Of a stretch of 64,000 nucleotides of DNA, positions 12,839 to 21,361 are shown in pieces. Position numbers and translations under genes: made by a program. Each line of letters starts with the position of its first letter. The stretch's first letter is position 1. Origin of the DNA: Sinomonas sp. R1AF57. Its GTDB lineage: Bacteria; Actinomycetota; Actinomycetes; Actinomycetales; Micrococcaceae. The notes under the pieces were generated by a model. It was given only the letters and a program-made list of their open reading frames with translations, made no database searches and was not told the DNA's origin. Where the stretch lies: assembly GCF_002224485.1 (NCBI RefSeq), contig NZ_CP022463.1, positions 2,429,890-2,493,889 of the forward strand, in the 5' to 3' direction.

Positions 12839-12852
12839 TGTAAGCGCTTACG
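12839..12852. promoter_or_regulatory. LacI/GalR-type operator upstream of the 117-residue gene
   Basis: TGTAAGCGCTTACG contains the perfect 12-bp palindrome GTAAGCGCTTAC with the central CG diagnostic of LacI-family operators (TGnAAnCGnTTnCA). It sits 39 nt upstream of the ATG at 12891. No LacI-family gene lies in this window. Confidence 0.75.
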
Positions 12853-12890
12853 CTTGATCGGCACGCACTCGTTCCAGCAGGAGGACGACG

Positions 12891-13244
12891 ATGGACTTCC
12901 GTGTCCTCTCCCTCGGGGACAAGGTGGTGTTCCACGACGCCGGCCCCGAGCCCTTCAACGTCCGAGCGGTCTCGCCGGACCACCGGATCGTGATCCTGAG
13001 CCGTCCGCTCCAGGGCGGCACCTCCGCCGAGTACACGATGATCGACTGGGACAAGGAGCGCCGCGGTTCGGACGGCACGCAAGGGCGCGGCTTCGTGGTC
13101 GGCTCGAGCGTCCACGGCCACCTGCACCGCTTCTTCCACGGCCACCGTCAGGACGCCGGCGCGGAGCACCTCGCGACCCAGTCCGTCATGACGTTCGGCA
13201 ACTGGACCATGGTCTCCATCGCCACGGTCAACGGCCAGCCGTAG
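12891..13244 (+). CDS. Hypothetical protein of 117 residues behind a LacI-type operator
   Basis: Soluble protein with no signal or membrane segment. It begins MDFRVLSLGDKVVFHDAGPEPF, reads as mostly beta-strand, and has a His-rich middle (SSVHGHLHRFFHGHRQD) that could bind metal. ATG 12891 has AGGAGG 6 nt upstream. It is monocistronic: the next gene is convergent. The LacI-family operator upstream suggests repression lifted by a sugar or derivative, but nothing in the protein identifies an enzyme. Family not recognised. Confidence 0.75.
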   Translation: MDFRVLSLGDKVVFHDAGPEPFNVRAVSPDHRIVILSRPLQGGTSAEYTMIDWDKERRGSDGTQGRGFVVGSSVHGHLHRFFHGHRQDAGAEHLATQSVMTFGNWTMVSIATVNGQP

Positions 13245-13249
13245 CGCCC

Positions 13250-13999
13250 TCAGCCCGGCCCGAGCCCACGCCCCTCCGCCCCGGCGCCGGCACGGCGTTC
13301 CCGTTGCCTCCGGGTGCTCGCCCGCGAGGTGCACTTCGCGGAGCAGTAGCGCCGGCGGGCGGAATGGGTGCGGTCCAGGAACAGCGTCCCGCATTCGAGG
13401 TCCGCGCACGTGCGCATCCGTTCACGGCGTTCCGCCGTGGCGAGCAGCATGGCCGCCGGGATGAGCACGGCGGCGAGGCATGAGACCACGTCGTGCCTCG
13501 TGGGCAGGACACGGGGCCGGCCCTCGTCGTCGACCGCCGGAAAGAGTCCGTACTGCTGGCTCATCCCGTTGAGCATCTCCGCCCGCCGCGCGCCGTCGGG
13601 TTCCGCGAGTGCCGCCGCGAGGCCGTCGCGGAGGTCTGCGACCGGCTCCACGTCGGCCTCGACGGGCGAGGGGCAGAGCATCCCCCACTGTGCGGCGGCG
13701 GCGCCCTCGCGCTCCCCCTCTCCCGCGGCGTCCCCGGCATCTCCTGACTCCCCAGCGTCCGACGCCCCCTCGGTGTCCCCGGTGTCCGCGCCGTACAGCC
13801 GCTTCCGGAGGTCGGCGAGGTAGGCGTCGAGGTCGTACTCGGGCTCGATCGGGAGGCCCGCGAGGTCGGCAATCCGCCGCAGCTGGCGCGGGTAGTGGAG
13901 CCCTTCGGGGATGCCGGGGATGCTCGTGCTGAGGAGCGCGAAGAGCGCGGCCAGGCCGGGGTCGTGCTCGGCGGGCGAATCGGCGGTCACGGACAGCAC
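13250..13999 (-). CDS. CGNR zinc-finger domain protein, probable transcription regulator
   Basis: About 249 residues. The N-terminal part resembles the ABATE stress-sensing region usual in CGNR proteins (DLRDGLAAALAEPDGARRAEML). A variable acidic Gly/Asp/Glu linker (GADTGDTEGASDAGESGDAG) lies inside it. The C-terminal zinc finger is clear: RMRTCADLECGTLFLDRTHS followed by RRYCSAKCTSRASTRRQRER, four Cys with the basic tail that contacts DNA. Start is uncertain: GTG 13999 is 4 nt from AGGAGG and GTG 13990 is 13 nt from it. A conserved palindromic repeat lies directly upstream. It is convergent with the 12891 gene. Confidence 0.82.
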   Translation of the reverse strand: MLSVTADSPAEHDPGLAALFALLSTSIPGIPEGLHYPRQLRRIADLAGLPIEPEYDLDAYLADLRKRLYGADTGDTEGASDAGESGDAGDAAGEGEREGAAAAQWGMLCPSPVEADVEPVADLRDGLAAALAEPDGARRAEMLNGMSQQYGLFPAVDDEGRPRVLPTRHDVVSCLAAVLIPAAMLLATAERRERMRTCADLECGTLFLDRTHSARRRYCSAKCTSRASTRRQRERRAGAGAEGRGLGPG

Positions 14000-14000
14000 C

Positions 14001-14077
14001 CTTCCTCCTGCGCGGTGACGGGTCAAACCGCGTCTGACCCGTCACCCCGAGAAGTGGAACCCGTCCCGGCGCCGGCA
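14001..14077. repeat. Palindromic dispersed element, copy 1
   Basis: TCCTCCTGCG, then arms GGTGACGGGTCA and TGACCCGTCACC (12 bp perfect, 9-nt loop, 14014-14046), then GGAACCCGTCCCGGCG. Nearly the same block recurs at 15806-15885, so it behaves as a REP-like element and not a simple terminator. Confidence 0.85.
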
Positions 14078-14137
14078 CCACTCCGTCGTCCGCCAACCCC
14101 TGCGGCAAGCGGCCCGTCAGAAGAGCGAGCTGCCCCC

Positions 14138-15667
14138 TCAGAAGACCGCGGTCATCCCGCCCCAGCCCCAGCCGATCGTCGCCTGGCCTTTGAAACGGCC
14201 GGCCGCGTCGTAGCGCGCCATGTCGGTGCCGGCGCCCCAATACATGGTCAGCTGGCCGGCGGAATCGATGGCGAAGAGGTCCACGTCGCCGTCGCCGTTG
14301 AAGTCGCCTGGCGCACCGACGGCCTTCAGGTCCCACCATCCCCAGCCGACCGTGGCCGGAGCCGCGGTGCGGAAGCCGCCGTCGCCGGCCCCGAGGTAGA
14401 GCCGCAGGGGGCCCTGGCCGCTGAGGTAGTCGACGCCGAAGACGTCCGGGGCATGGTCGCCGCTGAAGTCGTCGGCGGAGGTGACGTGGTGCAGGGCCTG
14501 CCATCCGAGGCCCACCACGGAGGGCTCGAGCCAGCCCCCGCGGCCGTTGCCGGGGTAGAGCCAGAGGGCGCCGTCGGGGTCGCGGGCGAGGAGGTCGTTG
14601 GTGCCGTCGCCGTTGAAGTCCCCGGGGGCGATGATGGCGGTGAAGCCCTGCCACCCCTGCCCGACCTGCACGGCGTTCTTCCATCCGCCGCTGCCGTTGC
14701 CCTGGTACAGGAACAGGCGGCCCTGGTCGTCGCGGCCCATTACGTCGGTGAACCCGTCGCCGTCGAAGTCCCCAGGCGCCAGGAGGAGGTTGAAGCCGCC
14801 CCAGCCCCAGCCGATGGTCTGCGGCGCGAGCCAGCCGCCGCGCCCGTTCCCGGGGTACAGGAGGAGGTCGCCGGCGGCGTTGCGGGCGAACACGTCCGCC
14901 GTGCCGTCGGCGTTGAACCCGGCGGCCCGGCGCGTGGCGGGGACGAGGACGTCCGCGGTCGCCGCGGCGGAGGAGCCGTAGGTGCTGACGGTGACGGTGA
15001 CCTGGAGGCGGTGGCCCCGGTCCTCGGGCTTGACCGTGTAGACGGCCGCCGTCGCATCGGGGATCGCGGCGCCGTCGCGCGTCCACGCGTAGGCGTAGGT
15101 GAGCTGCAGCGGCGGGGTCGTCGCGGGCACTGCGGTGGGGGTCGGCTGCGGGTTCCCAGGGAACTCCGGCCAGAGCTTGGAGCCCGCGTCGGGCTGGCCG
15201 ATCACCGCCAGGCGCGGGACGGTGATCCTGGTGGCCAGCGGCCCTACCTGGGCGGACGCGCCGTGCTCGGTGCCGGTGTCGGTGGCCTCGTCGGCGGTGA
15301 CGCTGAGGAGCTTGCCGGAGTCGTTCTTCGGGTCCCGCCAGTAGCAGCGGTTGTCGAGGTCCGCGATGGGCGCGCCGTCGAGCGACCACGTGTAGTGCGC
15401 GCGCCCGGCGGTGGCCCAGGGCACGACGGCGCAGAGGTACGGGTCCGCGGTCGTGTCGCCGGTGATGGTGATCACGGACGCGGGCGCCAAGGCGCTCGGC
15501 GTCGGTGTCGGTGTCGGTGTGGGAGTGGGCGTCGTCGTCGCCGCGGCCGGCCCGGCGGGGAGCATGAGGCTCGCGCCCACCACGGCGGCGAGGACGACGG
15601 CGGCCGCCCGCCTGAGCCTCGCAGCCGCGGCTGAGGCGGATGCAGCTGGGCGCGGTACAAGGTTCAT
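14138..15667 (-). CDS. Secreted FG-GAP/VCBS repeat protein A
   Basis: 509 residues. Signal peptide with hydrophobic core AAAVVLAAVVGASLMLPAGP ending AAA, then a Thr-Pro linker (TTTPTPTPTP). Two Ig-like modules follow (YTWSLDGAPIADLDNRCYW; YAWTRDGAAIPDATAAVYTV), then five calcium-loop units: FNADGTADVF, FDGDGFTDVM, FNGDGTNDLL, FSGDHAPDVF, FNGDGDVDLF. Each unit continues LxLYxGNGxGGW and IGxGWxxF; the chain stops at GWGWGGMTAVF. Five such units suggest a small beta-propeller that binds carbohydrate or protein at the surface. ATG 15667 has GGGGGG upstream. It is the last of four tandem paralogues. There is no sortase motif or enzymatic domain. Confidence 0.87.
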   Translation of the reverse strand: MNLVPRPAASASAAAARLRRAAAVVLAAVVGASLMLPAGPAAATTTPTPTPTPTPTPSALAPASVITITGDTTADPYLCAVVPWATAGRAHYTWSLDGAPIADLDNRCYWRDPKNDSGKLLSVTADEATDTGTEHGASAQVGPLATRITVPRLAVIGQPDAGSKLWPEFPGNPQPTPTAVPATTPPLQLTYAYAWTRDGAAIPDATAAVYTVKPEDRGHRLQVTVTVSTYGSSAAATADVLVPATRRAAGFNADGTADVFARNAAGDLLLYPGNGRGGWLAPQTIGWGWGGFNLLLAPGDFDGDGFTDVMGRDDQGRLFLYQGNGSGGWKNAVQVGQGWQGFTAIIAPGDFNGDGTNDLLARDPDGALWLYPGNGRGGWLEPSVVGLGWQALHHVTSADDFSGDHAPDVFGVDYLSGQGPLRLYLGAGDGGFRTAAPATVGWGWWDLKAVGAPGDFNGDGDVDLFAIDSAGQLTMYWGAGTDMARYDAAGRFKGQATIGWGWGGMTAVF

Positions 15668-15805
15668 GCGAAGCCCCCCACTAGGCAGCCGGCCGAGACG
15701 GCTCTCGGACCGGGACGTCCCTGTCGCGCCGACCGTATCCCACCGGGGGCCTCGGAGGGATGGGACTTTGGGCCCTGACGTCCCCGCGGCTCCGGGGAAC
15801 ATGTG

Positions 15806-15885
15806 TCCTCCTGCGGGGTGACGGGTCAAACCCCGGTTGACCCGTCACCCCACAGGCGGGAACCCCTCCCGGCGGCCGCCGGTCA
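15806..15885. repeat. Palindromic dispersed element, copy 2
   Basis: Arms GGGGTGACGGGTCAA and TTGACCCGTCACCCC (15 bp perfect, 7-nt loop, 15815-15851), flanked by TCCTCCTGCG and GGGAACCCCTCCCGGCGG as in copy 1 at 14001. It lies between FG-GAP genes A and B. Confidence 0.85.
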
Positions 15886-15897
15886 GAAGACGGCCGC

Positions 15898-17787
15898 TCA
15901 GAAGACGGCCGTGAACCCGCCCCAGCCCCACCCGATGGTTGCGGCGCCCTTCCAGCCGGAGGCGCCGTTGCCGTAGTACATGGTGAGCCGGCCCGCGTCG
16001 TCGATCCCGAAGACGTCCGGCTTGCCGTCCGCGTCGAAGTCGCCGGCGGTGCCAATGCGCTTCATGCCGCTCCAGCCCCAGCCGATGGCTGTCCCGGTGC
16101 CCGGGGCGAAACCGCCTTTGCCGTCGCCGGCGTACAGGCGCAGCGTGCCGGACGCGTCACGCGCGAGGACGTCATTGGCGCCGTCGCCGTTCACGTCACC
16201 GGGTGCGAGGATCTGGTCGAGGCCCCGCCATCCCCACCCCACGGTGCGCGGAGGCAGGAAGCCGACTCCGTCGTCGCCCGGGTACAGCACCAGGTCACCG
16301 GCACGGGTGCGGGCCAGGAGGTCGTTGGTGCCGTCACCATTGAAGTCGCCAGCGGGCACGATTGTGTCGAAGATGTCCCAGCCCTGGCCGATCTGGGTGT
16401 TCACGCGGCCGTCGCCGTTGAAGTAGGGCATCTCCCAGCCGCCCCGCCCGTTGCCGGCGTACAGGAGGAGCCGGCCCGCGGCGTCGCGCGCGATGACGTC
16501 CCCACTGCTGGAGTTGTCGAACGAGCCAGGGGCGAGCACGGCGTCGAAGGCGTTCCACCCCGTGCCGATCACGCGCGGGGCAAGCCACCCGCCCCGGCCA
16601 TCGCCGGGGTAGAGCATGAGCTCGCCCGCGGCGGTGCGGGCGAACACGTCGGCGTTCCCGTCGAGGTCGAACCCCTGGGAGCGGTGGACGGCCGGGACCA
16701 CCCGCTGCGCGGACCTGGTCGTCGAGGCGCTGGGGCCGAAGGAGATGGTGACCTCAACAGACAGCGTGTGCAGCCTGTCCTCGGGAGCCACGGTGTACCG
16801 GGCGGTGGCCGCTCCGGGCACAACCACGCCGTCCCGCTTCCAGATGTAGCTGTAGACGGCTTCCCCGCCGGCCGGTGTGACGGTGACGGGTTCCTGGCTG
16901 GCGAAATCGGGGTACAGGTCCTTACCCGCCGCAGGGGTCCCCGCGATGCGGATCTGCGGCGCCGAAACAGGCCGCGGCATGGGGCCGAAGCCTGCGGAGG
17001 TGACCACGACTTCGCGGTAGCCCGGGGTCCGCGCGGTGACCTGCACGCTGATCATGGCCCCAGCATCCCGGGAGGGCTCGAACGCATACGTGTTCCCGCT
17101 GCGGCTCTCGATCGGCACGCCGTCCCGCAGCCACGTGTAGTTGAACAGCGTGTAGGGCGGCCAGGCGCCCATCTCGGCCTTGAGATAGGGGAAGTGCGGC
17201 TCGTACTGGTTGACCAGGGTCGGGGTGGGCGGGGACACGTGGTCGGCGAGGATCCTGTCTGGGTTGTCGACCGAGTAGTCGCCAGGCTCGAGCACGATCG
17301 GGGCCACCTCGGTCACGCCGGGGACGCCGAAGACGTCAGTCTCACCGTTGCGATAGATCCACACGGTGGCCTGCCCGTCACGGAATTCGATGATGACGCT
17401 GTGCAGCGTGTAGGCGCCGCTCCAGTGGTGGTCCTGGACGGTGCCGCTGGCCACGGCCTCCAATGCGCCGGAACCGGTTGGGGTTCCCGTCCATTCGAGC
17501 GAATACCCGGCGTTGCCCTCCTCGTTGGCGTACACGAACCGCACCCTCTGGGCGGGCGCCGAGAGGGTGAAGCGTGTCTGCGCGATCTCGCCGGGCTTGA
17601 GGGTTGCTGCCGGGCCGACCACGGACGTGAGTGCCGGGACTGCCGTCCCGTCGGCGGCGGCTGGCCCAACGGGCAGCGCGACGAGGCTCGCCGCAAGCAG
17701 CAGTGCCGCGGTGAACGCTGAGCGCACGACGGCGCTGAGCCGCCTCGCGCGCGATGGCGCGCCGGAGCGCGGGTCGACAGTGACCAA
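15898..17787 (-). CDS. Secreted FG-GAP/VCBS repeat protein B
   Basis: 629 residues, the longest of the four. Signal peptide (RSAFTAALLLAASLVALPVG, cleavage near AAA). An extra N-terminal region of about 150 residues resembles a jelly-roll or Ig fold (RFTLSAPAQRVRFVYANEEG). Ig-like segments YTWLRDGVPIESRSG and YIWKRDGVVVPGA come next, then five units: FDLDGNADVF, a degenerate FDNSSSGDVI, FNGDGTNDLL, VNGDGANDVL, FDADGKPDVF. It ends GWGWGGFTAVF. TTG 17787 is inferred because the same context GGGGG-nnCC-TTG precedes genes C and D. Its own promoter hexamer is at 17852. Probably a cell-surface or secreted binding protein. Confidence 0.85.
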   Translation of the reverse strand: MVTVDPRSGAPSRARRLSAVVRSAFTAALLLAASLVALPVGPAAADGTAVPALTSVVGPAATLKPGEIAQTRFTLSAPAQRVRFVYANEEGNAGYSLEWTGTPTGSGALEAVASGTVQDHHWSGAYTLHSVIIEFRDGQATVWIYRNGETDVFGVPGVTEVAPIVLEPGDYSVDNPDRILADHVSPPTPTLVNQYEPHFPYLKAEMGAWPPYTLFNYTWLRDGVPIESRSGNTYAFEPSRDAGAMISVQVTARTPGYREVVVTSAGFGPMPRPVSAPQIRIAGTPAAGKDLYPDFASQEPVTVTPAGGEAVYSYIWKRDGVVVPGAATARYTVAPEDRLHTLSVEVTISFGPSASTTRSAQRVVPAVHRSQGFDLDGNADVFARTAAGELMLYPGDGRGGWLAPRVIGTGWNAFDAVLAPGSFDNSSSGDVIARDAAGRLLLYAGNGRGGWEMPYFNGDGRVNTQIGQGWDIFDTIVPAGDFNGDGTNDLLARTRAGDLVLYPGDDGVGFLPPRTVGWGWRGLDQILAPGDVNGDGANDVLARDASGTLRLYAGDGKGGFAPGTGTAIGWGWSGMKRIGTAGDFDADGKPDVFGIDDAGRLTMYYGNGASGWKGAATIGWGWGGFTAVF

Positions 17788-17851
17788 GGAGTCCCCCAAC
17801 AGGTGAGCGGCGGGGCGGTGCGGTGCCCGGCCGGAACGGTGCGATGAGGGC

Positions 17852-17857
17852 ACTCTA
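17852..17857 (-). promoter_or_regulatory. -10 hexamer of FG-GAP gene B
   Basis: CGATAGAGTGCCCT context with TAGAGT as the hexamer, 65 nt before the TTG start. The same context occurs at 19782 and 21362 before genes C and D. Confidence 0.6.
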
Positions 17858-17900
17858 TCGCTTCGCCCGGACCGGGCCTGGCGGCCGCAGCGCCTCCAGC

Positions 17901-19715
17901 TCAGAAGACGGCCGTGAACCCGCCCCAGCCCCAGCCGACCTTCGAGGCGCCCTTCCAGTAGCCCTCCGCCAGGCTGCGGCCCTTGGCCGTCGCGTTGGTG
18001 AGGTACATCGAGAGGCTCCCGCCGCCGTCGACCGCGAACACGTCCGGGTCGCCGTCGCCGGTGAAGTCGCCCACGGTGCCGATGCGCGCGAAGGTCCAGC
18101 CCGTGCCGATCGTCTGCGCGCTGACGTTCATGAACCCGCCGGCGCCGTCGCCGCGGAAGAGCCGCAGGCTGCCCTGCTGGTCGCGGGCCACGAGGTCCGT
18201 CTTGAAGTCGCCGTCCATGTCCACGGCGGTGAGCTGGTCCAGGCCGTCCCAGCCCCAGCCGACGGTGGCCGGTGCGAGCCAGCTGCCGCGCCCGTCCCCC
18301 GGGTACACGACGATGGTGTTCTGCGCGGTGCGGGCGAGGACGTCGTTGAAGCCGTCGCCGGTGAAGTCCCCGGCGCCGACGATGTCCTTCATGCCCTGCC
18401 AGCCCGCGCCGACCTGGCGGCTGCCCTTCCAGCCGCCCGCGCCGTTGCCGGAGTAGAGGAAGAGCCGCCCGGCGGCGTCGCGCGCGAGGACGTCGGGGGC
18501 GCCGTCGCCGTCGAAGTCGCCGGGGGCGAGGAGCTTGTCGAAGCCGCCCCAGCCCCAGCCGACCGCGTGGGCGGGGAGCCAGCCGCCGGCGCCGTTGCCC
18601 GGGTAGAGCATGAGCGTGCCGTCGGCGGTGCGGGCGAAGACGTCGGCCCGCCCGTCGGCGTCGAAGCCGCTCGTCTGCGCCGCGGCCCTGGCCCGGACGG
18701 CGGGCGTCGTGACGGTCTTGCTGGAGAGGCCGCCGTCGTAGGAGAGGGTGAAGTCGACGCTGAGGAGGTGGGCCACGTCGTCGGCCGTCACCGTGTACTG
18801 GGGCTGGACCGCCCCCGGGATGGGCACGCCGTCGCGCTTCCAGAGGTAGGTGTAGGTGGGGGTGCCGCCGTCGGGGATGACGGACGGAGGAACCGGCGAG
18901 CCAAACTCGGGGCGGATGCTCCCGCCGACGGCGGCGTTGCCCGCCATGACGACCCGCGGGACCAGGACCGTGCGGGCAGCGGGGCCGTAGGGGGCGCTGG
19001 TGAACTGCGCCGGCCGGTAGCTGGGCGCTGTGGCTGAGATGGTGAGGGTGATCGTCGTGCCGGCCTCGGAGAGCCCGAGTCCGTAGTCCGGGTTGGTGGC
19101 GCCGGGGATCGGCTGGCCGTCGCTGAACCACTGGTAGGAGATCTCCGCGCCGGCAGGCCACACGGTGACGGGATTCGCGATCGAGAGCCGCAGCCCGGGG
19201 ACGCGCTCCTCCTTGATCACCGGCGTGTACGCGGGGAAGTCGGCCAGGGTCGGATTCGGGTTGTCGATTTGGAGGTCACCGGAGCTCAGGGGCGCGCTGC
19301 CCGCGGGCTCTTCGCCGCGGTGGACGAACCGGGCCAGGCCGCCGCCGGCCACGTAGACGTCGGTCAGCTGGTGCGTGCCGCTGAGGGAGATCGTCTTGGC
19401 GGTGATCGGGGCGACCGAGGCCGTCGTGGTGCCGGGCCCCGTCCATTCGGCGCGGACCGTTTCCCGGGTGTAGGCATCCCTGAAGTGGAAGACCACGAAG
19501 GTGACCGGCGCGGACGCCGTGAACGTCACAGCTGCCGGCTGTCCCGGGACAACGGCCTCCGCGGGCGGCTGGATGAGCGTCAGGACGGGCGCCTCGGGAT
19601 CCGCGGCGTGGGCGGCGGGTGCCAGGAGCACCGCGGCGAGGATGGCAGAGAGCACGACGGCGGCGAGTCGCCGCAGGCGTGCGGGCGCGCAGGAGCGCGG
19701 GTCGGCAGTGACCAA
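17901..19715 (-). CDS. Secreted FG-GAP/VCBS repeat protein C
   Basis: 604 residues. Signal peptide LAAVVLSAILAAVLLAPAAH ending AHA. An N-terminal Ig-like region (VTFTASAPVTFVVFHFRDAY) parallels protein B; then Ig-like segments YQWFSDGQPIPGATN and YLWKRDGVPIPGAVQ. Five units follow: FDADGRADVF, FDGDGAPDVL, FTGDGFNDVL, MDGDFKTDLV, FTGDGDPDVF. It ends VGWGWGGFTAVF. TTG 19715 follows GGGGGACTCC; an in-frame TTG at 19727 lies in that same block and is a less likely start. The leader of about 65 nt is nearly identical to that of gene B, showing recent duplication including the promoter. Confidence 0.86.
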   Translation of the reverse strand: MVTADPRSCAPARLRRLAAVVLSAILAAVLLAPAAHAADPEAPVLTLIQPPAEAVVPGQPAAVTFTASAPVTFVVFHFRDAYTRETVRAEWTGPGTTTASVAPITAKTISLSGTHQLTDVYVAGGGLARFVHRGEEPAGSAPLSSGDLQIDNPNPTLADFPAYTPVIKEERVPGLRLSIANPVTVWPAGAEISYQWFSDGQPIPGATNPDYGLGLSEAGTTITLTISATAPSYRPAQFTSAPYGPAARTVLVPRVVMAGNAAVGGSIRPEFGSPVPPSVIPDGGTPTYTYLWKRDGVPIPGAVQPQYTVTADDVAHLLSVDFTLSYDGGLSSKTVTTPAVRARAAAQTSGFDADGRADVFARTADGTLMLYPGNGAGGWLPAHAVGWGWGGFDKLLAPGDFDGDGAPDVLARDAAGRLFLYSGNGAGGWKGSRQVGAGWQGMKDIVGAGDFTGDGFNDVLARTAQNTIVVYPGDGRGSWLAPATVGWGWDGLDQLTAVDMDGDFKTDLVARDQQGSLRLFRGDGAGGFMNVSAQTIGTGWTFARIGTVGDFTGDGDPDVFAVDGGGSLSMYLTNATAKGRSLAEGYWKGASKVGWGWGGFTAVF

Positions 19716-19781
19716 GGAGTCCCCCAAGGACGTGAGCGGCGGGGCGGTGCGGTGCCCGGCCGGATCGGATGCGATGAAGGA

Positions 19782-19787
19782 ACTCTA
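19782..19787 (-). promoter_or_regulatory. -10 hexamer of FG-GAP gene C
   Basis: TAGAGT in GCGATAGAGTTCCTTCATCG, 67 nt before the TTG start; conserved with the sites at 17852 and 21362. Confidence 0.6.
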
Positions 19788-19839
19788 TCGCCTCGCCCGG
19801 GCCGGGCCCGCCGCACGGGCCGCCACCCGCCGTCGGCCC

Positions 19840-21300
19840 CTAGAAGACGGCGGTGAAGCCGCCCCAGCCCCAGCCGGCCACGCTCGAGGAGGGGTTCCGC
19901 CAGTCGCCGCCGGCGTCGCCGTACCGGGCGTGCATGCTGCCGATCCCCCAGTACATGGTGAGGTCGCCGGCGGCGTTGACGGAGAAGACGTCGGCGTCGC
20001 CGTCGCCGTTGAAGTCGCCGGGGCCGCCGACGAACCGCAGGCCCCACCAGCCGTCGCCGATGTAGCTGCCCTGGCGGGCGCCGAAGCCGCCGGCGCCGCT
20101 GCCGCCGTACAGCTTCAGGTGGCCGAACCCGTAGTCGTAGGCGATGCCGAGGACGTCGGGGGCGAAGTCGCCGTCGAAGTCGCCGGGCGAGGTGAGGCCC
20201 GAGAGGCTCCCCCAGCCCGTGCCGATCACGCGGGCCCCGAGCCAGCCGCCGCGGCCGTTGCCGGGGTAGAGCCAGAGCTGGCCGGCGGTGTCGCGGGCGA
20301 TGAGGTCGTTGGTGCCGTCCCCGTTGAAGTCGCCGGGCGCGACGAGGGCGTTGAAGCCGCCCCAGCCCTGGCCGATCTGCCAGGCGCCCTTCCAGCCGCC
20401 CTGGCCGTTGCCCTGGTAGAGGAAGAGGCGGCCGGCGGCGTCCCGGGCGATCACGTCGGCGGCGCCGTCGCCGTCGAAGTCGCCGGGGGCGAGGAGCGTG
20501 TCGAAGCCGCCCCAGCCGCGGCCGATGGTCTGCGGCGCGAGCCAGCCGCCGCGGCCGTCGCCCGGGTAGAGGACGAGGTCCCCGGCGGCAGTACGGGCGA
20601 ACAGGTCCGCGGTGCCGTCGCCGTTGAACCCGGCGGCGCGGCGCGTCGCGGGGACGAGGATGGAGGCGGTCACGGGCGCGGAGGAGCCCACCGTGCCCAT
20701 CGTGACGATGACGCCGAGCCGGCGCCCGCGGTCCGCGGCCTGCACGGTGTACCTGGCCTCGGTCGCGCCCGGGATGGGCGCGCCGTCGCGGGTCCAGGCG
20801 TACGTGTACGAGATGGGCAGTGCGGTGGGCTTCGTGGTGGGCCGGTTGTAGCCGAGGAACTCGGGCCAGAGCTCGTGGCCGGCGTCGGGCTGGCCGACCA
20901 GCACCACCGGCACCGTTTCGACGCGGGTCCCGAGCGGGCCGAACGCGGCCGAGCTGCCGGCGTGGTACCCGAAGTTCCGGCTCGTCTCCTCCGCCTGGAC
21001 GCTGAGGGCCTTGCCGGTGTCGTTGAGCGGGTCGCGGGTGTAGCACCGGCCGGTGGCTGCCGTGGGCTGGCCGTCGAGGAGCCAGCGGTACTGGGACAGG
21101 CCGTCGGTGGGCCAGGAGACGGTGGCGCAGAGCTGGACCGAGGTGACGGGGTCGCCGCTGATGGTGACGATCTCGGTGCCGAATGCGGCCGCCGGCCGCG
21201 CGGGCAGGGCCACGAGCGCCGTGATGAAGGTGAGAAGCACGACGGCGGTGGCGAACCACCTGCGTGCGGGCGCGCCGAAGCGCGGAGACAGGACGTCCAA
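19840..21300 (-). CDS. Secreted FG-GAP/VCBS repeat protein D
   Basis: 486 residues, architecture closest to protein A. Signal peptide FATAVVLLTFITALVALPAR, mature start near AAAFG. Two Ig-like modules have paired Cys (CATVSWPTDGLSQYRWLLDG; CYTRDPLNDTGKALSVQ). Five units follow: FNGDGTADLF, FDGDGAADVI, FNGDGTNDLI, FDGDFAPDVL, FNGDGDADVF. It ends AGWGWGGFTAVF. TTG 21300 follows GGGGGCCCC, as in genes B and C; in-frame upstream starts would add a non-signal extension. First gene of the tandem set, divergent from the sortase gene at 21415. Confidence 0.86.
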   Translation of the reverse strand: MDVLSPRFGAPARRWFATAVVLLTFITALVALPARPAAAFGTEIVTISGDPVTSVQLCATVSWPTDGLSQYRWLLDGQPTAATGRCYTRDPLNDTGKALSVQAEETSRNFGYHAGSSAAFGPLGTRVETVPVVLVGQPDAGHELWPEFLGYNRPTTKPTALPISYTYAWTRDGAPIPGATEARYTVQAADRGRRLGVIVTMGTVGSSAPVTASILVPATRRAAGFNGDGTADLFARTAAGDLVLYPGDGRGGWLAPQTIGRGWGGFDTLLAPGDFDGDGAADVIARDAAGRLFLYQGNGQGGWKGAWQIGQGWGGFNALVAPGDFNGDGTNDLIARDTAGQLWLYPGNGRGGWLGARVIGTGWGSLSGLTSPGDFDGDFAPDVLGIAYDYGFGHLKLYGGSGAGGFGARQGSYIGDGWWGLRFVGGPGDFNGDGDADVFSVNAAGDLTMYWGIGSMHARYGDAGGDWRNPSSSVAGWGWGGFTAVF

Positions 21301-21361
21301 GGGGCCCCCAAGGGTGAGCAGCCGGGGATGCGAGGCCCGGCGCGGATGATGTGACCAGGGC

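Noticed and set aside
15898..19161. A single 1087-codon protein spanning FG-GAP genes B and C
   Set aside because: The upstream part of that frame is out of register with gene C, whose true frame carries all motifs; a conserved promoter, leader and TTG start define gene B separately.
14138..21300. Repetitive FG-GAP region considered as a DNA repeat array
   Set aside because: Similarity follows codon-level protein repeats in four separate genes, each with its own start, signal peptide and stop.
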